A stretch of 64,000 nt of DNA, taken from Bagarius yarrelli. Taxonomy: Eukaryota; Chordata; Actinopteri; Siluriformes; Sisoridae. Position numbers and translations under genes: made by a program. Where the stretch lies: positions 3,583,763 through 3,647,762 of the forward strand of contig VCAZ01000008.1 of assembly GCA_005784505.1 (NCBI GenBank), read 5' to 3'. Under the pieces are notes generated by a model, which worked only from the letters and a program-made list of their open reading frames with translations, was not told the DNA's origin and ran no database searches. Below are positions 1-11,080 of the stretch, piece by piece. Each line of letters opens with the position of its first letter. Within the stretch, counting starts at the first letter, position 1.

Positions 1-990
1 CGCTTAGTGTGTGACACAAGGCTTCAAAGAGGTAGAGGTTTTGTGTTGTTTGAGCTCTTTACACTTCCATCCGAAATGGTGTTGCAGGTTAATCAAAAAA
101 GCCTGAATCTGTCAGAGACACCTGTTTTCTCTGTGTGTGTGTGTATCCATCCATCCCAATGTACACTTTTACTCCAGTTGGTATAGTAAGTATTGGAGAA
201 AGTTCTGATAAAAGATTTAAACCTCCAATTACCTGATGGCTAAACGAATCAGACGTCAACACACATGTGCTGTCTCTTACATGCAAAGGGTTAAAAGCAG
301 GTGAGGAGATTTGCTTTCCATGATCTTATCTCAATGTGTACATTAAACAAAGAGGCCAATTCAACCTTTGCACATAGTTATGAAAACAAGTAGTGGTGGT
401 TTGTTTGGCAGAGCAAGGTGAATGATTTGGAGGAGTCACACAAGCGTGATGAGCCTTGTTTTGAATTCCTGAATTCCAACTGTCCAAGTATCCCAGCAAA
501 GGGACAGGGCTGTGTTCAAGAGAACCTGCTGGAGAAATAGATAGAAAGCTTTGGAGATTTTAACAAAGAGCATGTGGAATAAAAGTGTGAAACAGCAATG
601 TTTCTTTCGACAAAATAATTTTGCACTTATTTCTATTATTCTTAACTTCTATTCTTTAAGCATAGCTACTTCTCACTGCTTTGCTTCCGAGTGCTTAATG
701 ATTCCTTAAAACACTAAACTATAGTAGAACCTAAACAGCCTTCAAATGGCCTTGTCTTGTAGTTAGACGGAGGCTTAACACCTTCACCAATCCATAGTTT
801 TTCCGCAGAGTTATTGATCAGTGGTCTCACAGCTCTTATGGATGCTGTTGCGCTCTTTGTTTAACCAAGGTTTAAAAACCCCATTTCTTAAGCTACCCTT
901 ATAGCAATTTTTCTCTGGCCCAGCTCCCAGCCACACAACCAGTTTCTGCTTGGCCCATATACCGCAAAGAATTACGGTCTTAGTGTGGAC
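1..990. other. Intergenic DNA, no gene seen
   Basis: AT-rich unique-looking sequence with a small TG run at about 136-144. No homologous ORF, RNA gene or repeat was recognised; short ORFs on both strands look random. Confidence 0.5.
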
Positions 991-1295
991 CAGGTCTGGA
1001 TTCCACACATGGGACACACATGGGTCATAACTGGTCCAAGTCTCAGCCAAGTTAATAACCCATAACTGGCCATAAATTAGGCCAGATCAAAATGTAACAA
1101 TAAAACCAAAACATTACCTTAAGTAAACAATATCAACGCCAGTCTTCAACCAGAAAGCCTTAAAGATGGTATCATCTTTGCCAAACCCAGGCCATGTTTG
1201 GCCCACATGCTGTATGCCATTGCCAGATGAATGCCAGCTATGCCAGATGCATGCCAAATCTGGGCCAAATGTCTCTGCTGACTGGGTAGGACTGT
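990..1295. repeat. Dispersed repeat with GGCCA/TGCCA-rich imperfect units
   Basis: Contains repeated words of the kind GCCAGATG, GCATGCCAAATC and GGGCCAAATG, plus CATGGGACACACATGGGTCATAACTGG-style variation. It resembles a teleost interspersed repeat, but I cannot name the family. Confidence 0.35.
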
Positions 1296-1989
1296 TTCTT
1301 AAGCGCCTTTTCCAATCTCCACCTGTATAAAACATATTTGCTCCTGCTGCATGTCATTTAAACGATTACTCAATGTAAATGGTGCTTGGAGGTCACCCTG
1401 GTGAAGCTGCTGACTCTTTAATATGGGACAACATCTCAGGAATGTTAAGTCAGTGATGTGGAACTAACCTTCTTCCAGCAGCAGTTGTCCTTGAATCAAG
1501 AGCAGTCTGCCAATTAAGGTTGCTGACAAATACATTTCTCATTGAGATGGAAGAGGCTATGTGACCTTTGACATAGGGTGCCAAAGGATAGGATCGCACT
1601 GAGGTTACCATGTAGATGAAGGCAGAAAAATCTTAGTGCTTTCTCATACTTGGTTAAACGTATACTTTCTTATATACTCGGACTAATGCAGCAGTAATAC
1701 TAATTGAACAAGGGCAGTGGCAGGTGGTGAAGGGCATCTCCATTTCTCTTATATCATTGTTAAGCATGGAGGTTAACAATGATACAAATGTTTTTATTAT
1801 AACTTGCAAAAACATGACATAAAAACAACTCATGCAACTGGTGCAGACCGTTAGCTCATTTTTCATACAGTGAACAAGAACTAATCAATATTACCACAAT
1901 CAGGTCAGATTGACAATAATCTATGCTGTGATAATGTTCTAAAAGCCAAAAGTCACGTTTAATTTTATAAGGTCAGGGATTTAGGTCAG

Positions 1990-2110
1990 GAAACTAGGGT
2001 TCTTCCACACCAACCATAACACACCATGTCTTTATGGAGCTCAGGGGAATTGTGCACATCCTAATGAGCAATCAGCTGTAAAAATGCTAGAGAGACAATA
2101 AATGCTCCAG
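1990..2110 (+). mobile_element. Fragment of the CTATATGGCCAAAAG-TIR element family
   Basis: TTCTTCCACACCAACCATAA followed by CACACCATGTCTTTATGGAG is an internal landmark shared with the copies at 10048-10474 and 37040-38315. Terminal repeats are not visible, so this is a decayed internal piece. Confidence 0.45.
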
Positions 2111-2299
2111 TTAAATGGTACAGATGTGCCTCGACTTGTAAAGTCAGCAAAGGCGGAGTTAATATAACGCTGAAACATTGGAGTTTGGACTCTGTTTATG
2201 CAGAGTGTGTTACAGTTTGCATGGAAGAGCTTGCGTGTCCTGTACGGAACACTGTCTTCACACTGTCCCATCTCTGGGATAAACAGTACCACAGACTGA

Positions 2300-2965
2300 A
2301 CCCCAGAGCCCCCCATCAATTAGCCTTAACTCACTAATAATACTGAATAAACAAATCCAAAGGGTAAAAACCTTCCAAAAGTATATAGGATATTATAGGT
2401 GTACAATTAGACCTAAATCTGATATGTAGGTAATGTAGCTCGCAATTAATCAAAATGAAACTCTTCCTCATAGAAGAGACCTTTGAGCAGTCTGTAATAT
2501 TTTTATTGCATTCTCAGTAAATAATAAACAATAGAATTTTATGGGTTCTACCTTTTCTTTGAATGTGATAACACAAGCTAAATATTTCCTCGAAACTAAT
2601 CACTGATTCTGATACTGGGATTGATAAAAATTCTGGACTAGATAATTAATGGAAAATTTTTAACAAAGAAAAGGGAAACCAGAGTTAATCTTGAGAGACT
2701 TGAATTCCCTGGAACTCTCCCTCTCTCTCTCTCTCACACACACACACATACTCTCTATATCCCTTTCTCGCTAACTCTCTTTTTAGTGCAACACACCAGT
2801 CAGACCATGGATGGGCATGGAAATAGACAAGAGCCAGAGTCTTAAAGTGCTGTGTAAACATTTGTCTGTTGCATTTTAACCCTAAGGGAAATCCAATTCA
2901 CTGAACAACAAGTGCTACATGTTTTAATGATAAAAGGAGTAAATACCTTTAGACTACACTGTAAA
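2300..2965. other. Intergenic DNA with CT/CA microsatellite
   Basis: Mostly featureless AT-rich DNA. A (CT)n(CA)n compound microsatellite lies at 2717-2749. No coding or RNA feature was recognised. Confidence 0.5.
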
Positions 2966-3215
2966 GGGGCAGTGGTGGCTCAAATGGTTAAGGTGCTGAG
3001 TTGTTAATCTGAAGACCAGAAACACCTGGGTTCAAGCCCCACCTCCAGCAAGTCAACCACTGTTGGGTCCTTGAGCAAGACCCTTAACCCTTCCTGCTCC
3101 AGGGGCGCTGCATCATAGCTGACCCTGTGCCCTGACCCCAACGTACTGAGATGGGATATGCAAAAAATGCATTTTATTGGCTCTGTACACGTACCTTGCA
3201 CAATGAATTGAATAT
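2966..3215 (+). mobile_element. tRNA-derived SINE
   Basis: The A-box-like TGGCTCAAATGGTTAAGG and B-box GGGTTCAAGCCCC mark a Pol III tRNA-type head. The body includes GAGCAAGACCCTTAACCC and CTGCATCATAGCTGACCCTG. Related copies occur at 13897 and 15729 in the same orientation. Confidence 0.75.
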
Positions 3216-3258
3216 ACTTATACTAAAGCAGCTTATATATTTGCATGATATTCAGACA

Positions 3259-3280
3259 TGTGTGTGTGTGTGTGTGTGTA
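3259..3280. repeat. (TG)n microsatellite
   Basis: An uninterrupted TG run of about 11 units just downstream of the SINE. Confidence 0.9.
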
Positions 3281-3794
3281 CTAAAAATCTCTTATGACTC
3301 TACGGATACAAATGAATATAGACTGATAAGATTTATTGCAGAGATACATAGAGTTCAACAGGGATAAAACTCTGGCACTGCCCTCATAAAGGCAACATGG
3401 AATACAATTTCCAAACAATTATAAACAGTCCTGATGATCAGGAGGAGATTACTCAGGAAATTGCATACAGGTCTATGAAAAAAAAAATCCCAACTATAAT
3501 AAAAACTCACCAAAATATTGGGATAATACTAGATAAAGACAGAATGGTTTTAGTCTTGTAATACAATGAAATAAGATGATTGAATTGCAGTTACATTTGC
3601 GGTGCTATTAAACGTTTTTTTTGAGAAGCTTATCAAGTAAACTGAAGCTGATTCAAAAACAGGGAGCTTCTTAGGAAGTGGACTGTCAAGCTACTATTAA
3701 ACCGAAGACAATAATAAAAGCGTCTTACCTGGGCTAAGGGGAAGAAAAACTGGGACATTATGCCAGTGATCCAAAGTCCTCTTTTTAGATAAAA

Positions 3795-4500
3795 GTATAT
3801 TTTGCATTTTATTTGGAAATCAAGATCCCAAAGTCCGAAGAGAGAGAGGCGAGGCTCAGAATCCAAGCTGCTTGAAATTCAGTGTGAACTGTCTACAGTC
3901 AGTTATGATTTGGGGTGCCCTGTCATCTGCTGGTGTTGGTCCACTGTGTTTTACTTATATAAAGTCCAAAGTCAATACATTCATCTACCAAGAGATTTTA
4001 GAGCTTTTTATGTTTTTTTATCTGCTGACAAACTCTATGAAGATGCAGATTTTATTGTCCAGCAGGACCTGCCCACAGTGCCAAAACTATTCAAAACTGG
4101 TCTGCTGACCGTGGTATTACTGCGTTTGACTGGCCGGCCTACTTACCTGACCTGAACCTTATAGAGAATCTATGAGATATTGACAAGAAAAAGATGAGAG
4201 ACACCAGACCCCACAATACAATTGAGCTGAAGACCGCTCTAAAAGCAAGCTAGGCTTTTATAACACTTCAGCAGTGCTACAGGCTGATTGCCGTCATGAA
4301 ACACCGCATAAATGAACATACTTTAGTTTAACTTGTCTTTAATTATCTCATAAAATATTCTATTTTAAGATGCTAGATTTTTATCATGATTTGTGAACCC
4401 TAATAACATCAATTTAAAAAGTTTTAGTTGACGTGTAATAAATCTACAATCTATCAAATTTTCCATGTTTGAATTAAATTGTAGGGGAAAATTGAAAGTT
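3795..4500 (+). pseudogene. Tc1/mariner-type transposase remnant
   Basis: A decayed C-terminal half of a Tc1-like transposase, the DDE enzyme that cuts and pastes the element. Conceptual pieces across frames include VMIWGALSSAGVGPLCF, YQEILE, DADFI.QQDL and DLNLIENL. The last corresponds to the family's PDLNPIENLW around the third catalytic acid, and is followed by KKKMRDTRPHNT. The N-terminal DNA-binding part is absent, frames are shifted, and a TGA interrupts the segment after IENL. It is not functional. Confidence 0.8.
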
Positions 4501-6410
4501 TCCTCAACATACAGATGTTTGGCTTCAGTATGTCCTTCTCTAAAAACTGCATAATTAATTGATTAATAATTCACCAGCAAATGTTTGCGAATATTTGACT
4601 TGAATACTTGTGTTGTGTTGTAGAATTTCGAGTTGTCTTGCCCATACCTTTTTAAGATTTGCACATTTTGATTTTGGTATTTCTTCCATTTGTTAATGCA
4701 AATGTTCCACAAAATCTGCCAAATTAGATAGGGAACATCTGTGGCTGGCAATTTTCAGGCCACACCACATAATTCTAGCCAGATTTTGATTTGTTTTGCT
4801 CAAAATTCTAATTCATCTTTGTGTTTTAAGCCTGTTATTTGGTTGATGTTCTGTTTTTTATGATGAAAACAGCTTTTAGTTTGACCCAAATATGTTCTCC
4901 TTAAGCACATGCTTGTATCTAGCTTCATATTCGTTCTCCTTCCTGACATACTTGATTTTCTTGCTTAACGAAAATCAATACCCAGTACGGAGCTACAATA
5001 GCGTTACCAGGCTATTGCACAGACTTTAGTCCTTACCAAACAAGTCACTTTACTTTTAGGCCAAACAACACATTTTTTTTCACATTGCACCACAACTGAC
5101 TGGACTGGTTTAATTGTGAGACCTGTTAAAATTATTAATATTTATTGTGCAAAATGAACAATTTTAAATAAAGATAAACAGATTTGAAAACAAATTTTAA
5201 TTTAACCCGTAAAGAAACTAAGTAAAGATTATCAGTTATTGGATTTTAAATTTGTACATTTGCTGTGTCAGAAAAGCTTGAGTTCGTTTTTGACTTGTGT
5301 GAAAAACGGTTAATGCTAACAAAGATAAATAGAAACACATTTGCCAAACAATCTATTTGAGTAATCTGCATTTCCTCTGATGGTGTCTTTGGTTCCTTCA
5401 AAACAACACGACTGCTAACAGCAACAGGTACATCTGGACAGATGAGGAAAACTGCACTGATGGGACATTTATTAATATGGTTATTAAAGTTCTGTCTCCA
5501 TTAAACAGGTTACCAATACCGCCGTCAACTGCTTGAACAACTTTATCGAAATCCTTTTTTTCTTACCCTTTATGCGAACTTTGAAAAGATTCGCTACTGA
5601 CACAGCAATACAACACAACCAGAGAAGTAATCTCCAAACTTTCTAAAGCCGCTATTTATGAATAAAGTGTAGCCATTTTCATACTTGGCAACTGATTTAC
5701 TATAAGTAAACAAGCATATCTCTAGAGATATTATAGCCTGCTTTAAAAAATACAGCTAATACAATTAGAAATGCGACCATTTCCTTCTTGGCATACATAC
5801 CTCTAACCTTTTGCACCATTCTTTTATAATAATGCAATCCTTATCTCAGTAATCCTGACACCATAATTTGATTTCAGAGTCATTCATTTCTAGGCATTAA
5901 CAGTGAAATAGCAGTACATGGTGACCAAATAAAACATTGCAACAGCACAGGATTGCGTCCTGAATCTTGCAGTAAAACAGCAATACTATGGAGTAAGAAC
6001 CTAAAACATAAAGGCTGAATTTGGCCTATGATTCTTCACACAATTTTCAGGAAGATGTTGGTGGCCACTTTGTACAAAAGGTTATTGCTGTGCTGTTTAC
6101 TTATTGTGATTGTAAATAGCCAATTATTTAGTTTTACTTAAGAAGATCCTTAGCATTCAGGATTAGTAGAAGAAATCAATACACTTTAAATGAGGTGCTT
6201 TTTCCTGTTTAAATAGCCAAGAAATAAAAAAGTCATATCTTTTTCCTGAGAAATAGTTATTGTTGAGGGTCGTAGTATTAATTGTAGACTTTTTGTACCT
6301 TTAGTATGTAGACATGACATAAAAAGATACATTTAGTATATTGGCGCTAGTATAGAGCCAGTATATAGAGTATATATATACTTTCATTCATCTTTTCACA
6401 TAGAAGATAC
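4500..6410. other. AT-rich intergenic DNA, nothing recognised
   Basis: No conserved ORF, RNA or defined repeat. The 4400-4500 edge may still be the 3' end of the Tc1-like element. Confidence 0.45.
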
Positions 6411-6708
6411 ATTATATAGTCAAAATCTAGTGGACACCTCACCAGCACACACACACACATAAGTGTGTCAAACTGGAATCAAACCGTCATAGCATTAAAT
6501 TATTCCTATACTGGAACTGTGAGGCCTTGTAATGGAAATGTAATGTCCCCGAGTTCCATGAAGACATGGTGTGTTATGGTTGGTGTTAAAGATCGCAACA
6601 GATCTGAGGAGGTCATTATGGGAGTATGATTGAGACTGGAATAGGATGTTCAAAAAAATGTAGACATTTGATAGTCCAACATTCTAATACTTTTGCCCAT
6701 ATAGTGTA
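6411..6708. mobile_element. Short TIR element (MITE-like)
   Basis: The left end TATATAGTCAAAATCTAGTG and the right end reading TTTTGCCCATATAGTGTA form imperfect inverted repeats of the CTATATGGCCAAAAG type. The element has no coding capacity. Copies of the same family lie at 10048-10474, 22484-22863 and 51411-52520. Confidence 0.6.
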
Positions 6709-7107
6709 AATACTAAGGGGACAACTATAAGGACACCATGACAGGAACAGGGAAAGGCTTAGTCTAGCAACCCAATTTGAGGCTCTGTAATAACATCAAC
6801 AGAATGATAACAAGAACAAAAAGAGACAGCAGGACGGATAATTAAATCATTTCCACAGCTGGGAAATATATATAAACCGCTGTGCAGAAAAACATATTGT
6901 AATGATTTTTGATAGTCTACAATAAACGTTTTCTGAATAATGCTATTACGTGTGTGTGTAATAATGCTATTACAGTGTATGTAGCTACTGGTGTGTATTC
7001 CTGCTGTACTTCCTTCTTTATGAATGAATCAGGTTTGCTTCCTCCTCTGTGGTAGTGTGTCATTACAGATGTGCTGTTTAGCTAATGTACTGGAATTTCC
7101 AGAGTCT

Positions 7108-7335
7108 GTCTGTCTGTCTCTCTTTCTCTCTCTCCCTTTCTCTCTGTCTCTCTCTTTCTCTCTCTCTCAATCTCTCTTCCTTTCTCTCTCTCTCCTCTCT
7201 CTCTCCTCTCCCTCTCGCTCTTCTCTCTCCTCCTCCCGCTCTCTCCGCTATTCTCTCTCTCTCTCTCTCCTCTCTCTCCTCTCTCATCCTCTCTCTCTCT
7301 CTCTCTTCCTCTCTCTCTCTCTCTCTCTCTCTCTT

Positions 7336-7379
<44 letters not shown>

Positions 7380-7849
7380 CTCTCTCTCTCCCCTTCTCTC
7401 TCTCATCCCGTCTCTCTCTCTCTCTCTCTCTCTCTTCTTCTCCTCAATCTCTCTTCCTCCGTTCCCTCTCCTCTCTCTCTCTCTCTTCTCTCTTCTCTCT
7501 CTCTCTCTCTTTCAGTTCTCTCTATGCTTTCTCTCTCCTCTTTACCTTTATCTCTCTCTCTCTCTTTTTTCTCTGCTGCTCTCGCTCTCTCTCCTGCCTC
7601 TCTCTCTCCTCTCTCCTTTTCTTTTTTCCTCCTCCCTCCCTCTCCTCTCTTTTCTCTTTCTCTCTCCTCTCCCCTCCTCGCTTTTCTCTATCTCTCTATT
7701 TCTCTTTCTCCATTTGCCCTTTATCTCTCTCTTCCCTTCGCTCTTATCTCTGATCTCCTTCTAGGTCTCTCTCTTCTCATCTCTCATCTCTTCTCTCTTC
7801 CCCCCTCCTCTCTTCTTTCTCTCTTCGCTTCTTCTCTCTCCCTCCGTCT

Positions 7850-7891
<42 letters not shown>
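7108..7891. repeat. Very long CT-rich polypyrimidine tract
   Basis: About 780 bp of nearly pure C/T on the + strand, dominated by (CT)n with CCT, TTC and TCTCC interruptions. All long ORFs here are S/L or R/E low complexity and are not genes. Mirror symmetry gives potential for triplex (H-DNA). Confidence 0.95.
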
Positions 7892-7892
<1 letters not shown>

Positions 7893-7894
<2 letters not shown>

Positions 7895-9323
7895 TGCATG
7901 CTTCCCTAATTGAATCTTTTCTATCCACATGACCACAATGGTTATTTTCTTCTCCTCAATTTAAAGTTCACTGCTCTGCTTTTAGGGATTATAGTTATTC
8001 GGACACTGCGGTCATGTAGGTCGTTAGCTTTTTGCGTTCATCCCGTAGCAGCAGGTAAACTGATCTGTTGCAGAAAGGAGCACTAAGTCATTGGGACAGT
8101 GCATCAAGTATTTTTTTAAACGACTTTAACGCCTTAAACCCATCACAGTTCCTGTTCCAGCTCTTGTTACTTCCTGTAACTCTAACTGAACAGGGGGAGA
8201 TACACCAGCAGATGGTAATTCTTAACAAAGCATGTTAGTATAAACTGCTATTTTGAGTTACACATAGACAATATTCATCCTGTGTACCATGATTATGTCA
8301 AAACTAATTCGGTAAGCTGTTGGTGTGTGTGGGTGTGTGTGTTGAATAATTAGTAAGATAATTGATAAGATCACGCATGGCTGCATACACACATAAATGT
8401 ATACAGGTATAAATGTATAGAGGTAGGTAGGTAGGTGGATGGATGGATGGATGGATGGATAGTAGTGTTGCCAGATTTTTAATTTCAATTCCACCCAATC
8501 TGGCAACACTGAATGCTACTTTAATGTTATAATAAAGTTTTATGTTTGCATGGTTCAGAGCATATTTTACTGAAATTCTTTAATGAATCAAACAACATTT
8601 CCTGAAATCTAAGCAAAGCAGGAACGATAATTTTTAGAGTGTACATGCAAACTGTGAGACATGCAAAAGCAGAAAATTAGAATTCAGTTCTTTTCTTTTT
8701 TGATATTTTTCATATTTCCGACAACAGTGAATAAAAAAAGGAAGCCGGGTACACTTTGAATGTTCCAGCAGACCCATTTTATAAAGAAGCCCTGACTCAT
8801 TTTTTGCACAAAGAAAAAGAGAAAAAATAGGGAGGGAAGTAAACTGAATTTTTCTATTGCCTCTTTTTGATTTGAGGCCATGTACAAAAATCTGCATTTA
8901 TAAGCTGGGAAATTTCGAATACATTCAGTTTTAACTGTGTTTTATAAAACATGCAGCTGGAAAGTCATTTTTATTTCTTTTAAACCAAGTTTGTAGCTTG
9001 CTTTAATTTGTATTGCCATTTCTGCTCCATAATCAAGTCATTAAAGGAGAGTAAGAAAAATATCATCTTTAAGGAAAATTATGACGTATGGAGCACGGAT
9101 AAGTCTGTATATCTTTCATTTAGTGCTAAATGCTCTGTAAATCTCCACTTTGCCTAAGGTAAAGCATTTTATAAAATGATGATGTCATTCAAGCGTTATA
9201 TTTAGCTTGTTTCCCCCGTCAAGAGTGTGAGGTGGAATGGACTGAATACCAGTTGTTGTATAATCGTTGTATGACTAACCACTGCAGCAAACCTAGAGTA
9301 GCATTGCTGTCAGCGCCAAACAA

Positions 9324-9325
<2 letters not shown>
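7893..9325. other. Intergenic DNA with GGAT/GGTA microsatellite
   Basis: A GGTA/GGAT tetranucleotide array lies at 8421-8462, flanked by a short inverted pair TAGTAGTGTTGCCAGAT / ATCTGGCAACACTGAATG near 8460-8512 that could form a hairpin. No gene was recognised. Confidence 0.45.

Positions 9326-9360
<35 letters not shown>
9326..9360. repeat. (CA)n microsatellite
   Basis: Uninterrupted CA repeat of about 17-18 units followed by GATATATATG. Confidence 0.95.
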
Positions 9361-9362
<2 letters not shown>

Positions 9363-10047
9363 TATATATGAGCAAATTCAAATGCAGTGCTACTAATAAT
9401 CAGGATAATAGCTCTGTGCATAATTCAATTACCCAGAGGTTCAGTGTTGAAGGCGTGTGGCTCTGTGATAAGCCAGCTGTGTTATCATGTCCTGTGTCTT
9501 TGGGCACGAAGGTGTCTCTGTGCTGCTAACGGACTTATAAGGGGCTTAGTGAGGGGGAGAGCAAACCGAAAGGGTTATGAGAGTCTTTGCCTTCATTATC
9601 ATATTGTCCTTTGGGGATGCTCGAGCATTTTGGTTGTCTGCCATTGTATGAGATTCATGGTGGTGGGCGGGGCTAAGATCTAACCTCTTGGTCTTGTGTG
9701 GAATAATTGTATGACCTGACCTGCCTTTCTATCTGCGGGGAAGTCGTGACAAATAAAAATTCTGCTTTTTTTTCGAAGGTGCCTGAAACGCTAAGAAATA
9801 TCAGTATGGAAATTGCACATATCTAGGCAGTCTTTCAATGATACTCCATTTTTTCCACATTTATCCACACCATCATTACCTGCTTTATGAGATTTCTTGC
9901 GGCCATGAATGTCATTGATTCTGGAGAAAATATATATTTATATAAGTGTGTGTGCAGTCTCCTGTACCTGTCTAAGCTTATATGTGGGCTGGCGTTAATA
10001 TAAGCAAGAGCAGCTTTACTTTACTTTCTGCTGTCAGAAATTGAGTT
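9361..10047. other. Intergenic DNA, nothing recognised
   Basis: A moderate ORF at 9387-9683 (+) shows no family resemblance and no codon-like pattern; I treat it as chance. Confidence 0.45.
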
Positions 10048-10474
10048 ACACCTAATAGCCAAAAGAATTGAAACACCTGACTATCACATTCTTATGTGAT
10101 TTTGAACAACCAATTCCAGATTCTTTGAGAAGGCCATCCACTACATTAAGGAGTATAGCTGCAGAAATGTGTGTTCATTCAGGTTATTTGTATGTGTTAG
10201 TGACATCAGTTAGTGATGTTGTTGGGTAAGAAGGTCTAGAGTGCATCTGTGAAGTCAGAATCTGTAAAGAACACCCAATTTCTTCCACTCCACAGTAAAT
10301 ATCAACATCACTCCAAATCATGTCTTTATGGAGATACACCGAGGCATTGTTATGCTGAAACAGTGTTTGGGCCTCTTAGTTCCAGTAAAGAGAAATTGTA
10401 CAATTGTTACAGTATACAATCACACAAATTGATCTGATGGTGAAATGTCCACAAACTTTTGGCAATTTGGTGCA
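10048..10474. mobile_element. TIR element (MITE-like)
   Basis: Begins CCTAATAGCCAAAAGAATTG and ends GTCCACAAACTTTTGGCAAT, an inverted pair related to the other copies. Internal landmarks CATGTCTTTATGGAG and CAGTGTTTGGGCCTC are family features. No transposase. Confidence 0.65.
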
Positions 10475-10565
10475 TGTGTCCTCTCTGTTCCTATTCCTCA
10501 GCATGGCCTAATATACATTATTGAGTCTTAAAGGAATTTTAAGCACTGTGCAAGAGGGCTGTGCA

Positions 10566-10888
10566 TTCATTCATTCATTCATTTTCTATACTCGCTTATT
10601 CCCTAATTCGGGGTCACAGGGATCTGCTGGAGCCCATCCCAGCCGCCTCTGCAAGGGCGAAGGGCAGGAGGGGTACACCCTGGACAGGTCGCCAGTCCAT
10701 CGCAGGGCCACACATACACACACTCACTCCTATGGGCAATTTAGAATCACCAATCAACCTAATATACATTTTTTTGGACTGTGGGAGGAAACCGGAGTAC
10801 CCGCACAAGCACGGGGAGAACATGCAAACTCCACACAGAAAGACCCTTGCTGTGAGGCAACAGTGCTAACCACTAAGCCACCGTGCTG
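10566..10888 (-). mobile_element. tRNA-headed SINE-like retroposon with (GAAT)n tail, flanked by 12-bp duplication
   Basis: Read on the minus strand it starts AGCACGGTGGCTTAGTGGTT (A-box-like), continues through TTTGCATGTTCTCCCCGTGC and CCTGTCCAGGGTGTACCCC, and ends in tandem GAAT. The B-box segment seen in the copy at 21027 is deleted here. Both flanks carry GAGGGCTGTGCA (10554-10565 and 10889-10900), a perfect target-site duplication. Confidence 0.8.
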
Positions 10889-11080
10889 GAGGGCTGTGCA
10901 ATATATTGAAATTGTTGAGATATCACAATTGTTCATATCATGATGGTGTACAATAAACTGAGTAACTTTAAATAAGAATGAATAGTGAAAGTTTCAGGGC
11001 ATGTGAATGAAATACTTTCCATTCTTTGTAATTTAACCTATACACAGATGTTAAGTTTTAAAATGTTGATTTTAGACATC
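10889..11080. mobile_element. hAT-like MITE fragment (GGGCTGTGCAATATAT end)
   Basis: GGGCTGTGCAATATATTG followed by ATCACAATTGTTCATATC resembles the terminal part of the hAT-like element at 42039-42398. The right end was not located. It was the target of the retroposon at 10566-10888. Confidence 0.45.

Noticed and set aside
3802..4155. 117-codon ORF as a possible intact gene
   Set aside because: It is part of a Tc1-like transposase remnant in mixed frames, lacking the N-terminus and containing a stop in the continuation.
7024..7913. Overlapping ORFs of 99-246 codons
   Set aside because: They are S/L-rich or R/E-rich translations of a CT-rich tract and have no non-repetitive content.
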